This document shows positions 26,075-35,179 of a stretch of 64,000 bases of DNA, piece after piece (positions within the stretch are counted from its first letter, which is position 1; every line of letters begins with the position of its first letter). The position numbers and the translations under genes are program-made. The DNA is from an uncultured Pelagibacteraceae bacterium. GTDB lineage: Bacteria > Pseudomonadota > Alphaproteobacteria > Pelagibacterales > Pelagibacteraceae. The notes under the pieces were generated by a model. That model was not told the origin of the DNA, ran no database searches, and worked only from the letters and a program-made list of their open reading frames with translations. The DNA lies in contig CACMNK010000003.1 in the NCBI GenBank assembly GCA_902615145.1, positions 1-64,000 of the forward strand, read 5' to 3'.

Positions 26075-26644
26075 ATGAATGATTTTATTGAACAAAATGC
26101 TTCATTAGAAAAATGCCCTGCATTAGTTTTAAATGCAGATTATAGGCCGCTAAGCTACTATCCTTTATCACTGTGGTCTTGGCAAGATACTGTTAAATCG
26201 GTATTTTTAGATAGAGTTATTATAGTAAGTAGTTATGATAGAATAATTAGGAGCCCATCTTTCAATATGCAGCTTCCAAGTGTTATTGCTTTAAAAAATT
26301 ATATTGTACCCCAAACTAAACCAAGTTTTACAAGATTTAACGTTTTTTTAAGAGATAAATTTTCTTGTCAATATTGTGGTAGTGGTGAGGAGCTAACCTT
26401 TGATCATTTATTGCCAAGATCTAAAGGGGGAGAAACAAATTGGGATAATGTTGTAACAGCTTGTTCAGAATGTAATGTCAAAAAGGGTGGTAAACTTTTA
26501 AAAACATCAGGAATGAAGTTAAGTCAGTACCCTTATCAGCCCTCAACAGAAGATCTACATCGCAATGGAAAAAATTTTCCTCCAAATTATTTACATAAAA
26601 GTTGGATGGATTATTTGTATTGGGATGTTGAGCTTGAGGCTTGA
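26075..26644 (+). CDS. HNH endonuclease-family protein
   Basis: A 189-residue protein. The C-terminal half has the HNH domain: CQYCG and CSECN zinc-binding pairs around the DHLLPRSKGGETNWDNVVTAC core. The N-terminal half (LVLNADYRPLSYYPLSLWSWQDTVKSVFLDR) is the conserved pattern of housekeeping HNH proteins found in many alphaproteobacteria. No restriction partner is nearby, so it is not evidently a defence enzyme; the role is unknown. It is convergent with coq7, 3 bases away. Confidence 0.85.
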   Translation: MNDFIEQNASLEKCPALVLNADYRPLSYYPLSLWSWQDTVKSVFLDRVIIVSSYDRIIRSPSFNMQLPSVIALKNYIVPQTKPSFTRFNVFLRDKFSCQYCGSGEELTFDHLLPRSKGGETNWDNVVTACSECNVKKGGKLLKTSGMKLSQYPYQPSTEDLHRNGKNFPPNYLHKSWMDYLYWDVELEA

Positions 26645-26647
26645 TCT

Positions 26648-27178
26648 CTAAACTTTTTCTGAAATACGAATAGCTATTTTCGAACCTGTTTTAATTATTT
26701 TGTCCATAATTGAGTAAAAACCTTTTTTTGATGCACCCTCCTCATAAGCTATATCTTTATGATCTAGCTCATCTTGTCTAAATTTAGTTATTTTTTTTTT
26801 CAACTCTTTTTCTTCTGGACCTAATTGATTAATTTGATCTAAATAATGTTTGTCGATTACTTCTTCAACTGATGCAGTACATAACATTGCTGCTTTTTTT
26901 CCTAATAGAGTTGAACCAAATCCTAAACCTATACCTAATAAGTCCCACAAAGGTAAAAATTTGGTAGGTCTAATATTTCTTTTTCTTATTTCATTTTCAA
27001 AAAATTGACAATGTTCTATCTCATGCTCTTTCATGTCTTCTATTGTCTTTTTCAGATTCTCGTTTTTGACAATAGTATTTAGAGCTAACAGCTGACCTTC
27101 ATAAATTTTGACAGCCCCTCTTTCACCTGCATGGTCAACTCTTATAAACTCTTCAACTTTATTACTTGTTTTTTTCAT
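26648..27178 (-). CDS. coq7: Demethoxyubiquinone hydroxylase Coq7
   Basis: A 176-residue di-iron protein of Coq7/UbiF-replacement type. It opens IRVDHAGERGAVKIYEGQLLA; the carboxylate-bridged iron ligands appear in EHEIEHCQFFE and DELDHKDIAYEEGA (two ExxH motifs), with SVEEVIDKHY between. It hydroxylates demethoxyubiquinone in coenzyme Q biosynthesis. It overlaps dsbB by 17 bases. UbiE and UbiB of the same pathway lie at 14.8-17.1 kb. Confidence 0.95.
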   Translation of the reverse strand: MKKTSNKVEEFIRVDHAGERGAVKIYEGQLLALNTIVKNENLKKTIEDMKEHEIEHCQFFENEIRKRNIRPTKFLPLWDLLGIGLGFGSTLLGKKAAMLCTASVEEVIDKHYLDQINQLGPEEKELKKKITKFRQDELDHKDIAYEEGASKKGFYSIMDKIIKTGSKIAIRISEKV

Positions 27179-27647
27179 ATTTAATAAAAATTTTAATGAG
27201 GGTTATAATAAATAACAAATTTAATACAACATTAATACTTGTTAAAGAAAGCCCAAAAACCCTAAATGTCACATCCTTACAGCTTATGGTTTTTTTACTC
27301 AACTCTTTAAGTAAATCTTCTTTAGTTATATTTTCTGTAAAACTCCTCGCGTTACATACAGTTGATTCCTCAAAAAAACCTTGCTCAATCCCATAATGGT
27401 AAATAGAAATTGTAAATGAAAAGGCAAAGGTAAGAATTAACAACAAAGTTAAAAATTTTTGATTTTTCTTTATGATAAAAATTATTGCAATTAAGATTAT
27501 ACTTATCCCATAAGGAATTCTTTCAATAATGCATAAATTACATGGTTGATGTCCTAAAATATGTTCTACGAAATACGCAAAAATTAATGCAGTAAAGCTA
27601 ATAATTAAAATAATTTTTAGGTAGAATTCATTTTTTAAATCAAACAT
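27162..27647 (-). CDS. dsbB: Disulfide bond formation protein B
   Basis: A 161-residue inner-membrane protein with four hydrophobic helices. The first periplasmic Cys pair is in GHQPCNLCIIERIPYG (CxxC); the second pair is VCNARSFTENI and ISCKDVTF in the second periplasmic loop. DsbB reoxidises DsbA and passes electrons to ubiquinone, which fits its position next to coq7. It overlaps both neighbours (8 and 17 bases). Confidence 0.92.
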   Translation of the reverse strand: MFDLKNEFYLKIILIISFTALIFAYFVEHILGHQPCNLCIIERIPYGISIILIAIIFIIKKNQKFLTLLLILTFAFSFTISIYHYGIEQGFFEESTVCNARSFTENITKEDLLKELSKKTISCKDVTFRVFGLSLTSINVVLNLLFIITLIKIFIKYEKNK

Positions 27648-28245
27648 AAAATTTTATAATTAGATAAATCAATAAGCCAATTATGACAATTAATAATCCA
27701 ATTATTGTAAACCATTTTGACCCGTGCTTTTCCATAAATTCAGTAAATAAATTCCCAAATTTATAAGAGAGGTATGAGACTATAAAAAATCTCAACCCTC
27801 TTGAAACCAAACTAATAAAGATGAATATAAAAAAATTAAAACTTATTAGGCCACTTGCAATGGTAAAAACTTTATAGGGAAGAGGTGTAAATCCTGCTAA
27901 AAAAAGTATACCTAGCCAAGCATAAAAACCATCACTATTAACTAAATTTTCTTTGATATTTGATAATTTATTTTCATATCCATAAAAACTCATAATTTGT
28001 GATCCAAAATCAAAAAAGAAAGCACCAATTAAATAACCTAACATACCACCCATAACAGAAAAAATCGTTGTTATAAGAAAGATTTTGATAAAATCATTCT
28101 TTTTTGAGATCACCATTGGTATGACCATAATGTCAGGAGGAATTGGAAAAAAAGAACTTTCAACAAAAGATACAATTGCTAAGTAATATTTTGAACTTTT
28201 GTGTGCCGCTAAATCTAAACACTTTTTATAAAGATTATTAAACAT
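27640..28245 (-). CDS. YqaA/DedA-family membrane protein
   Basis: A 201-residue polytopic membrane protein. The N-terminal YLAIVSFVESSFFPIPPDIMVIP motif and the central GYLIGAFFFDFG are typical of the YqaA branch of the SNARE-associated (DedA) superfamily. FTPLPYKVFTIASGL is the second conserved re-entrant segment. DedA proteins act in lipid carrier or membrane homeostasis; the substrate is not known here. It is the first gene of the yqaA-dsbB-coq7 minus-strand operon. Confidence 0.9.
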   Translation of the reverse strand: MFNNLYKKCLDLAAHKSSKYYLAIVSFVESSFFPIPPDIMVIPMVISKKNDFIKIFLITTIFSVMGGMLGYLIGAFFFDFGSQIMSFYGYENKLSNIKENLVNSDGFYAWLGILFLAGFTPLPYKVFTIASGLISFNFFIFIFISLVSRGLRFFIVSYLSYKFGNLFTEFMEKHGSKWFTIIGLLIVIIGLLIYLIIKFYV

Positions 28246-28304
28246 TTTTTGGTTTTAATATAATTTTAGTTCTTATACTATTTAATAAATTATTAAACAA
28301 TTAC

Positions 28305-28389
28305 GGGCGAATGGCGGAACTGGTAGACGCGCACGACTCAAAATCGTGTTTCGCAAGAAGTGAGAGTTCGATTCTCTCTTCGCCCACCA
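28305..28389 (+). tRNA. tRNA-Leu (anticodon CAA)
   Basis: An 85-base cloverleaf. Acceptor stem GGGCGAA pairs with TTCGCCC; the anticodon stem is CACGA / TCGTG with loop CTCAAAA giving anticodon CAA; a long variable arm (class II) follows; the T arm is GAGAG-TTCGATTC-TCTC. The 3' CCA is encoded. It ends 4 bases before the ATG of the acyl-CoA synthetase gene, so the two may be co-transcribed. Confidence 0.97.
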
Positions 28390-28393
28390 TGTT

Positions 28394-30139
28394 ATGGAAC
28401 TAAAACATATAAATAGTTTAGTAGAACTTTTTTTTAGAAAATCAGAGGAAAATATTCCAAAAAAATACAGTTTAAACGAGCCAGCGTTTTTAACAAATCT
28501 CAAACCTAAAGACCATGAATTAGTTAAATTAAGAGAGCCAACTTCGTATTCTTGGAGATTGATAGACGGGTATATAAGAATATTATCTAATTATCTAAAA
28601 AAAAAAATTTCTAAAGGTGATAGATGTATATTACTTTCAGAAAATAGACCAGAATGGTTAGTTTCTGATTTATCAATTATGAATGCAGGTGGAGTAACAG
28701 TACCTTTATTTACTACTTACTCTGATAAAGATTATGAATATATAATTAAAGACTGTTCGCCAAAAGTTTGTATTGTTTCTAATCAAGAACAATTTGATAA
28801 GATCAAGAAATATATTACTAAAGAAATAAAACTTATATCAATAGATGGAATTAATGAAGAGGCAGATCTTTTTCATAATATCTTTACTAATTATCAAAAT
28901 AATTTGATCGATGAAAACTTTAAGACTCTACATTCTGTTAATTCTGATTTAAAACGAAATGATCTTGCATGTATTATCTATACATCTGGAACGACTGGAA
29001 ACCCAAAAGGAGTAATGTTGAGTCATGGAGGAATTTTATCCAATTGCGAAGGAGCATTAGATATTTTAGTACCTTTATTTAAAAATGAAAAACCAGTCTT
29101 TCTAACGTGGTTACCATTATCTCATTCATATGAACATACGGTTCAATTTGTTCAAATTTCACTTGGAGCAAAAGTTTATTATGCTGAAAGTCTGGAAAAA
29201 TTATTATCTAATATGTCAGTTGCAAAACCAACAATAATGACAGCAGTCCCTAGATTTTATCAAAATTTATACAGTAAAATTTATATGAATTTCACAAAAC
29301 AAAAAGGTCTTAAGAAGAAGCTGATTTCATCTACTATTTCACTTGGGATTAAAAAACTAAATAAAAGTAAATTTAGTTTGAAAGAAAATTTTATTAATTT
29401 TTTGTGTGAAAAATTGGTAAGAAGAAAAATTAAGAATCAATTTGGGGGTAAATTAAAGGCTTTTGTTTCTGGAGGGGGTGCCTTAGATCAAAAAATTGGT
29501 GAATTTTTGAATTCTATAGGATTACCAACTTTGCAAGGATATGGATTAACTGAAGCCTCTCCTGTTGTTAGTTGTAATATTCCTGAAAAAATTAAGATCG
29601 AAACAGTGGGTCCCCCTTTCAAAACTAATCAAGTAAAAATTGCTGAAGATGGTGAGATCCTAGTTAAAGGTGAAAACATTATGCTAGGTTACTGGAATAA
29701 AAAGAAAGAAACAGATGAAGTAATTAAAGATGGCTGGTTACATACTGGGGACATAGGTGAAATTACAAAAGAAGGAAATTTAAAAATAACAGATAGAAAA
29801 AAAGAAATAATCGTCAATCTTGGTGGAGATAACATATCACCTTCCAAGATTGAAAATTTATTATGTTTAAATGAAAAAATTAAACAAAGTTTTGTATATG
29901 GAGATAAAAAAACATATCTAGTTGCATTGATTGTGAGTGAAAGTAGTGAAAATAAGAAAGAAATTGAAATTTATTTGGAAGATTTAAATAAAACTTTATC
30001 ATTAGTAGAAAAAGTAAAAAAATTCACATTAATAAAAGAAGAATTTACAATTGAAAATGGAATGTTAACACCAACTTTGAAATTAAAAAGAAAAAAAATT
30101 TTAGAAAGATATAAAGAAGATTTAGAAAAACTTTATTAA
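28394..30139 (+). CDS. Long-chain acyl-CoA synthetase (AMP-forming)
   Basis: A 581-residue member of the adenylate-forming superfamily. P-loop YTSGTTGNPKGV (about 198), GYGLTEASPV (about 378), HTGDIGE (about 450) and the hinge ITDRKKEIIVNLGG (about 460) are all present. The KEIIVNLGGDNISPSKIE stretch is typical of long-chain FadD15/FAA-type enzymes. It activates fatty acids to acyl-CoA via acyl-AMP. The start lies 4 bases downstream of the tRNA-Leu CCA. The final residues are Lys-rich, without the usual catalytic-Lys context being obvious to me. Confidence 0.9.
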   Translation: MELKHINSLVELFFRKSEENIPKKYSLNEPAFLTNLKPKDHELVKLREPTSYSWRLIDGYIRILSNYLKKKISKGDRCILLSENRPEWLVSDLSIMNAGGVTVPLFTTYSDKDYEYIIKDCSPKVCIVSNQEQFDKIKKYITKEIKLISIDGINEEADLFHNIFTNYQNNLIDENFKTLHSVNSDLKRNDLACIIYTSGTTGNPKGVMLSHGGILSNCEGALDILVPLFKNEKPVFLTWLPLSHSYEHTVQFVQISLGAKVYYAESLEKLLSNMSVAKPTIMTAVPRFYQNLYSKIYMNFTKQKGLKKKLISSTISLGIKKLNKSKFSLKENFINFLCEKLVRRKIKNQFGGKLKAFVSGGGALDQKIGEFLNSIGLPTLQGYGLTEASPVVSCNIPEKIKIETVGPPFKTNQVKIAEDGEILVKGENIMLGYWNKKKETDEVIKDGWLHTGDIGEITKEGNLKITDRKKEIIVNLGGDNISPSKIENLLCLNEKIKQSFVYGDKKTYLVALIVSESSENKKEIEIYLEDLNKTLSLVEKVKKFTLIKEEFTIENGMLTPTLKLKRKKILERYKEDLEKLY

Positions 30140-30257
30140 TTAAAGTAAAAAATTTGATTATTAAGCGCATAAACATTAACTTTTTTATACATTAAAATTA
30201 TAAAAATATTTTTGAATTTAAAAAATTTTTATAAAAATTTTAACTTCAATTAAAGAA

Positions 30258-30286
30258 TTGACATAACGTGTATAAAAAAATAAAAA
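30258..30286 (+). promoter_or_regulatory. Near-consensus sigma70 promoter of the basic micro-gene
   Basis: A perfect TTGACA (30258-30263), exactly 17 bases, then TAAAAT (30281-30286). The expected start is near 30293, giving a leader of about 45 bases with an AGGGAGC ribosome-binding site before the ATG at 30338. It is among the best promoters visible in the window and serves only a 25-codon gene. Confidence 0.7.
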
Positions 30287-30337
30287 TAAGTAATTACGAA
30301 TCAATTTTGATTCGTTTAACTAAAAAGGGAGCTAAAG

Positions 30338-30415
30338 ATGGCTAAAAGAAGAAAAAAAGCAAAGAAGGCTAAGAAAAAAGCTAAGAAAAAAGCTAAAAAA
30401 AGAAGAAGAAGATAA
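30338..30415 (+). CDS. Very basic 25-residue peptide (Lys/Arg/Ala only after Met)
   Basis: A 25-codon ORF, ATG to TAA, encoding a peptide built of K-K-A-K repeats and ending in four Arg. After the start it contains only Ala, Lys and Arg, with a net charge near +20. It has its own strong promoter (30258), a Shine-Dalgarno-like AGGGAGC about 6 bases before the ATG and a terminator at 30439, so it is an independent, probably highly expressed unit. Histone-H1-like nucleic-acid binding is plausible but inferred from composition. Alternatively the short transcript itself is the functional product. It is convergent with carD, whose product has a similar Lys-rich tail at its N-terminus. Confidence 0.6.
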   Translation: MAKRRKKAKKAKKKAKKKAKKRRRR

Positions 30416-30438
30416 TACCTTAGTATTCTTTATTAAAA

Positions 30439-30477
30439 ACGCTTCTCATAACGTTATGTGTGAGAGGCGTTTTTTTT
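30439..30477 (+). terminator. Rho-independent terminator after the basic micro-gene
   Basis: Stem ACGCTTCTCA (30439-30448) pairs with TGAGAGGCGT (30461-30470), 10 pairs with one G-T, around a 12-base loop, followed by eight T (30470-30477). On the other strand a run of five T follows the stem, so it may also end carD transcription. Confidence 0.85.
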
Positions 30478-31345
30478 AGTCTTCAACAGGTTCGTCATTA
30501 TCGCTTTCTGAAATTGGCTCTTCATCTTGTATTTCAGGTGCTTGACCTTTAATAGTAGTAGTCTCTTGTTTATTTTGGACATCGAGGTTTCTCTTTAGTG
30601 CTTTATCCAATTTTTTTTGAGTATCTTCTAAAGATATATTCAAAATTATTTTAAATTCAGATAAAATTCTTTCATAGGCTTTTTCAAAAAGTTGTCTTTC
30701 ACTATAGGATTGGTCGACCATTAAATCGTCTCCTTTATTTAAATCTCTTACTACTTCTGCCAATTCATAAATTTTACCTGAAGAAATTTTAGCCTCATAT
30801 TCTTGCGCTCTCCTACTCCACATTGATCTTTTAATTTTTGGTTTACTTTTTAAAATTGAAATACATTTGTTAACTTGATTGATGGTAGCTAATGGACGAA
30901 GGTGAGACTGTTTATTAACTGGAACCATACCATTAGCTTTATCTTTCTCAAATTTTATTACATATGTTTCAACATCAATTCCACCAATACTAATTTTTTT
31001 AACTTCAGATATTTGTCCAACACCATGTTTAGGATAGACAACGTAATCTTTTATTTTATAATCTCTTTTTTCAGTTGCTTGTTTACTAATCTTTTTTATC
31101 TCAGGTTTAATTTCAGTTCCCTTTGAAATCCTTAAGTTTTCCGGTTTTAACTCTACTTTTTTTTGAGTGCCTTTATTTTGTTTTTTTTGAATAATTTTTT
31201 TTAATTTTGGTTTTACTGATTTTTTAATCTTTTTGACTGGTTTTTTTATACTTTTAGCAACTTTTGTTTTAGTCACCTTTTTTGTTTTTTTAGATTTATT
31301 TTTAAATGTTCTCTTTAAAATATTTTTCAAACTTATTTTGTTCAT
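30476..31345 (-). CDS. carD: CarD/CdnL-family transcription regulator with a Lys-rich N-terminal extension
   Basis: A 289-residue protein. The CarD RNA-polymerase-interacting domain begins at about 98 ([17 protein letters not shown] ... [16 protein letters not shown]), and the C-terminal helical DNA-binding part contains [28 protein letters not shown]. CarD stabilises open promoter complexes, especially at rRNA promoters. The first 95 or so residues are unusual: almost all Lys, Thr, Val and Pro ([14 protein letters not shown]), like a histone H1 tail, and absent from the usual family members of about 170 residues. The C-terminus is acidic. The start overlaps fdxA by 44 bases. Confidence 0.88.
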   Translation of the reverse strand: MNKISLKNILKRTFKNKSKKTKKVTKTKVAKSIKKPVKKIKKSVKPKLKKIIQKKQNKGTQKKVELKPENLRISKGTEIKPEIKKISKQATEKRDYKIKDYVVYPKHGVGQISEVKKISIGGIDVETYVIKFEKDKANGMVPVNKQSHLRPLATINQVNKCISILKSKPKIKRSMWSRRAQEYEAKISSGKIYELAEVVRDLNKGDDLMVDQSYSERQLFEKAYERILSEFKIILNISLEDTQKKLDKALKRNLDVQNKQETTTIKGQAPEIQDEEPISESDNDEPVED

Positions 31346-31628
31346 CTTTATAATCTTCGTGATCCGAAGGTGGATCTTTTTTTTCGCTTATATTTGGCCA
31401 GATCTCGGAATATTTTTTGTTGATCTCTAACCATTTGTCGCTACCTGGCTCTGTGTCTGCTTGAATTGCATTCACTGGACATTCAGGTTCACAAACGCCA
31501 CAATCTATACACTCATCGGGTTTAATTACAAGCATATTTTTACCTTCATAAAAGCAATCAACTGGGCAAACATCAACACAATCAGTCAGCTTACATTTAA
31601 TACATTTATCATTGACTAAATATGTCAT
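31302..31628 (-). CDS. fdxA: Ferredoxin, [3Fe-4S][4Fe-4S] type
   Basis: A 108-residue FdxA. The N-terminal cluster region is [21 protein letters not shown] and the second is [16 protein letters not shown], the pattern of Azotobacter-type seven-iron ferredoxins; the rest of the protein is the usual charged C-terminal extension. It carries electrons in the cytoplasm; the partner is unknown. It abuts the TerB-like gene with a one-base overlap and overlaps carD by 44 bases; fdxA next to carD is a common alphaproteobacterial arrangement. Confidence 0.95.
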   Translation of the reverse strand: MTYLVNDKCIKCKLTDCVDVCPVDCFYEGKNMLVIKPDECIDCGVCEPECPVNAIQADTEPGSDKWLEINKKYSEIWPNISEKKDPPSDHEDYKDEQNKFEKYFKENI

Positions 31629-32041
31629 TATAAATTCTCACTTTTTATTTTTTCTTTAATGTCTCCCATTACTTTATTGTCGACATATAACAATCCTCCA
31701 AGCCTTCTCATTAAACTTGTTTCGTAGATGTCCGCCTCTTTATTAGAGTAAATAATTCTCCACAATGCCTCAATAATTTGAATTTTATTTTGTTCATTCA
31801 TATTTTTGACCTCTTTTGTAAAATTAAGAATTTGATTAGAATTATCCTCAATTTTTATTGCTTCGTTAAATAATTTATCTAAATGATCTTTTTTCACTCC
31901 AATTTTAAGCATTGTTTGTTTAATAATTTTTTCCTCTTTTTCAGAGAAATGTTCATCAATTTTTGCTGCATGAATTAAAAGAGCACATATTTCAATTAAA
32001 TTACTATTAATGTCTACTTTTTCTTTTTTTTTAAAAAACAT
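31628..32041 (-). CDS. TerB-domain protein
   Basis: A 137-residue, mostly helical protein. The pattern [30 protein letters not shown], then [26 protein letters not shown], is that of the TerB tellurite-resistance-type domain, with conserved acidic residues after each helix pair that may bind metal. The biochemical role is unknown and no other ter genes are nearby. It lies between the helicase gene (3 bases) and fdxA (1-base overlap). Confidence 0.8.
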   Translation of the reverse strand: MFFKKKEKVDINSNLIEICALLIHAAKIDEHFSEKEEKIIKQTMLKIGVKKDHLDKLFNEAIKIEDNSNQILNFTKEVKNMNEQNKIQIIEALWRIIYSNKEADIYETSLMRRLGGLLYVDNKVMGDIKEKIKSENL

Positions 32042-32044
32042 CTA

Positions 32045-34528
32045 TCAGTTTAAATTGAGATTTTTAAGAACCATAAAGGGGCTTTCTTTATTAGATTTTT
32101 TTAAAAAAATCTTTTTGTTCTTTTTAGGGGGATTGTATTTAAAAAAAAGTTCATTATTTTTTTCAAAAATTTTATAGTTCATCATACTAATTAACCTTTT
32201 AAAATTTTCTTTAGTACAACCTAGTAGATTAATCATCTCAGGGACCATTTTGATCATTTTTTCATTTTCTTTATTATGGGAATTGAATATTTGTATAAAT
32301 AATCTCTCTAGAATGTCAATTCTAACAAAAAAAGTATCAAATTTTTCAAATCCACATAACAACATAAAATTTTTATTTTTAAAATTCTTATCATTTAAAA
32401 AGTTCAAACCAAATGTTGGAGGTCTTAAATTGAAATATTTTTGATGATAGTTTTTCCATAATAGTGTCCTTAAGGAAACAGCATCAGGTTTTATTAATTT
32501 ATATAAAAAAACGTGATATCTTCCAAATTTCACTCCTATGTTGCGTAAAGTTTTTCTTTCATTTTGATTTAACTTTTCTAAATATTCAGAAACTTGTTCT
32601 CTTTTAATTACACCATTATTTTCATAAAGCTGATATGCTAAAGCTTTTGTTGATGGATTTTTTTCTTTTATATTCTTTAAATCGATTAAACTTTTTAAAA
32701 CTGTGCCAATTTTATTTTTTAACCATTTACTAATAAATTCCAATAATTTTTGCTTTTGATTTTGTTCTAAAATATCATCAACTATTAATTCTAAATTAGG
32801 GTTTAGATAATCTTTACCAGCAGTCAACTTTCCAATTGCTGATTTATTCCAATAAATTTTAGAGTCATCTCTAAGTTCAACAAGACCAGTATCAATTATA
32901 ATTTTAACTCTTTTTTCGAGTTCAGGACCAACAGATTGTCTGGCGGCTTTTTTTAGTGATTTAATGTCAGTTTCTAAGGCTCCTTTTTTTAAATCCAATT
33001 CTAGTTTGAGACCATTTATTTTACCGATAAACTGATTGTCAATTATTACATCATTATTTTCTAAAATTTTCGTATTAAACTCCATATCTTGCTTCAAACC
33101 TCTCGCAAGAATACTTGCACGTTTATCAATAAAAGTTTTTGTAAGTTCCTCATGCAATCTGTCAGAAAGTCTGTCCTCTAATAATTTTGTTTTTTCTATC
33201 CAATATTTTTGGTTTTCTACCCAATTATTTTTGTTTGAAACATATGACCAAGTTCTTACATTTGCAATTCTATTTGACAAGGAATCTACATTTCCATCTA
33301 ATTTATCAAGTTTCATCAGCTGTAATCGCATATAATCGTTAGAAATTTTGCCTTTTTTACTGTTTAAATATTTGAAAACATTTTCAATTACCTCATAATG
33401 GTTACCATATGTTTTTTTAACAAAATCTGGTATTTGACAACATTCCCACAAAAGTTTTAATTTTTCTTGATTAGACTTGATATTTTCAAAGTTTTTTTCA
33501 TTTAAAAAAAACTTTAAAGCTTTTTCATCTTCACATTCATATATTTTTCTCAACCAGTCTTTATGGGGTTTTTCATCCAGCGATTTTATTAATAAAGCGG
33601 AGCTATTAAAATTCAAATTTGAATTTCTCCAAAATAAATAGTTAACATCTTCAAATTTATGGTTTTCGAGTAATTCAACATTCTCAGGACTAATTATTCC
33701 ACATTGACCAGTTATTCCAAAGCTTCCATCATTCATATATCTACCTGCTCTACCAGCAATTTGACCAATTTCAGATAGGTTTAATCGTCTTAATTTTTTT
33801 CCATCAAATTTTTTTAAATTTGAAAAATACACATGATTGAGATCCATATTTATACCCATCCCAATTGCATCTGTTGCAACCAAAAAATCTACATCGCCAG
33901 ATTGATACAATTCAACTTGAGCATTTCTTGTCTTTGGACTGAGCGACCCCATAACAATTGAAGCTCCACCTTTTTGTCTTCTTATAAGCTCAGCTATTGC
34001 GTATACTTCTTCCGCAGAAAATGCAATTATAGCAGTTTTTCGATCTATTCTTGAAATTTTCTTGTGGCCTGAATAAGAGAGTTTTGACAAACGATTTCTA
34101 TTAATAAATTCTACATCGTCGTCTAGTTTGGCAACAATATTCCTAATTGTATTTGAACCCATAAACATTGTTAATTTTTCACCTCTCATATTTAAAAGTC
34201 TATCCGTAAAAATATGGCCTCTTTCATGATCTGAGCACATTTGAATTTCATCAACAGCAACAAAATCTAATCGTTTATCAATTGGCATAGACTCAACAGT
34301 ACATAGAAAATATTTAGCATTTGATGGAATAATTTTTTCCTCGCCAGTTATTAATGCTACACTGTCTGTATTTAGCTTTTTTAGTACTTTGTCGTAAACC
34401 TCACGCGCTAGTAGTCTTAAAGGAAAACCAATCATACCACTTTCAAAAGACAACATTGTCTCTATTGCGAGATGGGTTTTTCCAGTATTAGTTGGACCAA
34501 GAATTGCAGATATTTTATTTTTAGACAT
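32045..34528 (-). CDS. SUV3-type DExH RNA helicase
   Basis: An 827-residue superfamily-2 helicase. Motif I is GPTNTGKTHLAIE at residue 11, motif II VDEIQMCSD, motif III-like GSNTIRNI, then SLSPKTRNAQVELYQSG, motif V ATDAIGMGINMDLN and motif VI QIAGRAGR. The order and the long C-terminal region resemble the mitochondrial SUV3 helicase, whose bacterial homologues are alphaproteobacterial. SUV3 unwinds RNA with PNPase in mitochondria; pnp is elsewhere in this window, but a functional link is inferred only. It is the first gene of helicase-terB-fdxA-carD. Confidence 0.9.
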   Translation of the reverse strand: MSKNKISAILGPTNTGKTHLAIETMLSFESGMIGFPLRLLAREVYDKVLKKLNTDSVALITGEEKIIPSNAKYFLCTVESMPIDKRLDFVAVDEIQMCSDHERGHIFTDRLLNMRGEKLTMFMGSNTIRNIVAKLDDDVEFINRNRLSKLSYSGHKKISRIDRKTAIIAFSAEEVYAIAELIRRQKGGASIVMGSLSPKTRNAQVELYQSGDVDFLVATDAIGMGINMDLNHVYFSNLKKFDGKKLRRLNLSEIGQIAGRAGRYMNDGSFGITGQCGIISPENVELLENHKFEDVNYLFWRNSNLNFNSSALLIKSLDEKPHKDWLRKIYECEDEKALKFFLNEKNFENIKSNQEKLKLLWECCQIPDFVKKTYGNHYEVIENVFKYLNSKKGKISNDYMRLQLMKLDKLDGNVDSLSNRIANVRTWSYVSNKNNWVENQKYWIEKTKLLEDRLSDRLHEELTKTFIDKRASILARGLKQDMEFNTKILENNDVIIDNQFIGKINGLKLELDLKKGALETDIKSLKKAARQSVGPELEKRVKIIIDTGLVELRDDSKIYWNKSAIGKLTAGKDYLNPNLELIVDDILEQNQKQKLLEFISKWLKNKIGTVLKSLIDLKNIKEKNPSTKALAYQLYENNGVIKREQVSEYLEKLNQNERKTLRNIGVKFGRYHVFLYKLIKPDAVSLRTLLWKNYHQKYFNLRPPTFGLNFLNDKNFKNKNFMLLCGFEKFDTFFVRIDILERLFIQIFNSHNKENEKMIKMVPEMINLLGCTKENFKRLISMMNYKIFEKNNELFFKYNPPKKNKKIFLKKSNKESPFMVLKNLNLN

Positions 34529-34773
34529 TCTATGTTTGGTATGCTTTTTTCTTACCCTACCAGATATTGTTAGTCCTAAAGAACAAAAATAGACTAAAAC
34601 AAGACCGAATCGGAAGTTAAAAAGTTCTCATTTCAAAAATAATCAAGTTTATTTTAGCACATATATGAAGTTTATATAACAATTAATATTTATTCTTCAG
34701 GTATATTTAATTTTTTATTCAATTTATTTCATCTTTAACTAATTAGTCAAATATATACTAGATATTAGCGGGT

Positions 34774-35172
34774 TTATTTTTTTAAGATTTTCCAAATACC
34801 GTTTGCTGTAGTTATTATTTTATCGTTACACTTAAGTTCACAAAATAAAAACACGAGTGTTTTGGTTTTTTTTAAAATTCTTACATGACCTATAATTTCA
34901 TCATCAACTTTAGATGTACCAATAAATTTTAAATCTAATGAAATTGTTACACATGGCGAAGGTTCAGCTGATCTGTGAGCAGCTGAACCAGAGCCAGCAT
35001 CAATTAAAGCTGCAAGGTAACCACCGTGAGTGATACCAGCTGAATTTAGATGGTTTTTTGTTATTGTAGTTTTAAACTCATAATGATTTTCAGAAATTTG
35101 TCTAAATAAAACTCCACCATTATGTTTCATAAATCCTGTTTTTAGACTAATTTGCTCAAATTTATCTGTCAT
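34774..35172 (-). CDS. PaaI-type hotdog thioesterase
   Basis: A 132-residue single-hotdog protein. The motif AGITHGGYLAALIDAGSGSAAH is the PaaI/YbgC-like acyl-CoA thioesterase signature (HGG-x7-D), followed by VTISLDLKFIGTSKVDDEIIG. It probably hydrolyses a small-molecule or aromatic acyl-CoA; the substrate is unknown. The tRNA-Arg gene and a possible tiny membrane ORF lie just upstream on the same strand. Confidence 0.88.
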   Translation of the reverse strand: MTDKFEQISLKTGFMKHNGGVLFRQISENHYEFKTTITKNHLNSAGITHGGYLAALIDAGSGSAAHRSAEPSPCVTISLDLKFIGTSKVDDEIIGHVRILKKTKTLVFLFCELKCNDKIITTANGIWKILKK

Positions 35173-35179
35173 AGAATTT

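Noticed and set aside
34529-34773. Possible small RNA or gene in the 245-bp spacer before the thioesterase
   Set aside because: No ORF with credible composition, no hairpin with T tract and no recognisable promoter pair; I see nothing I can support.
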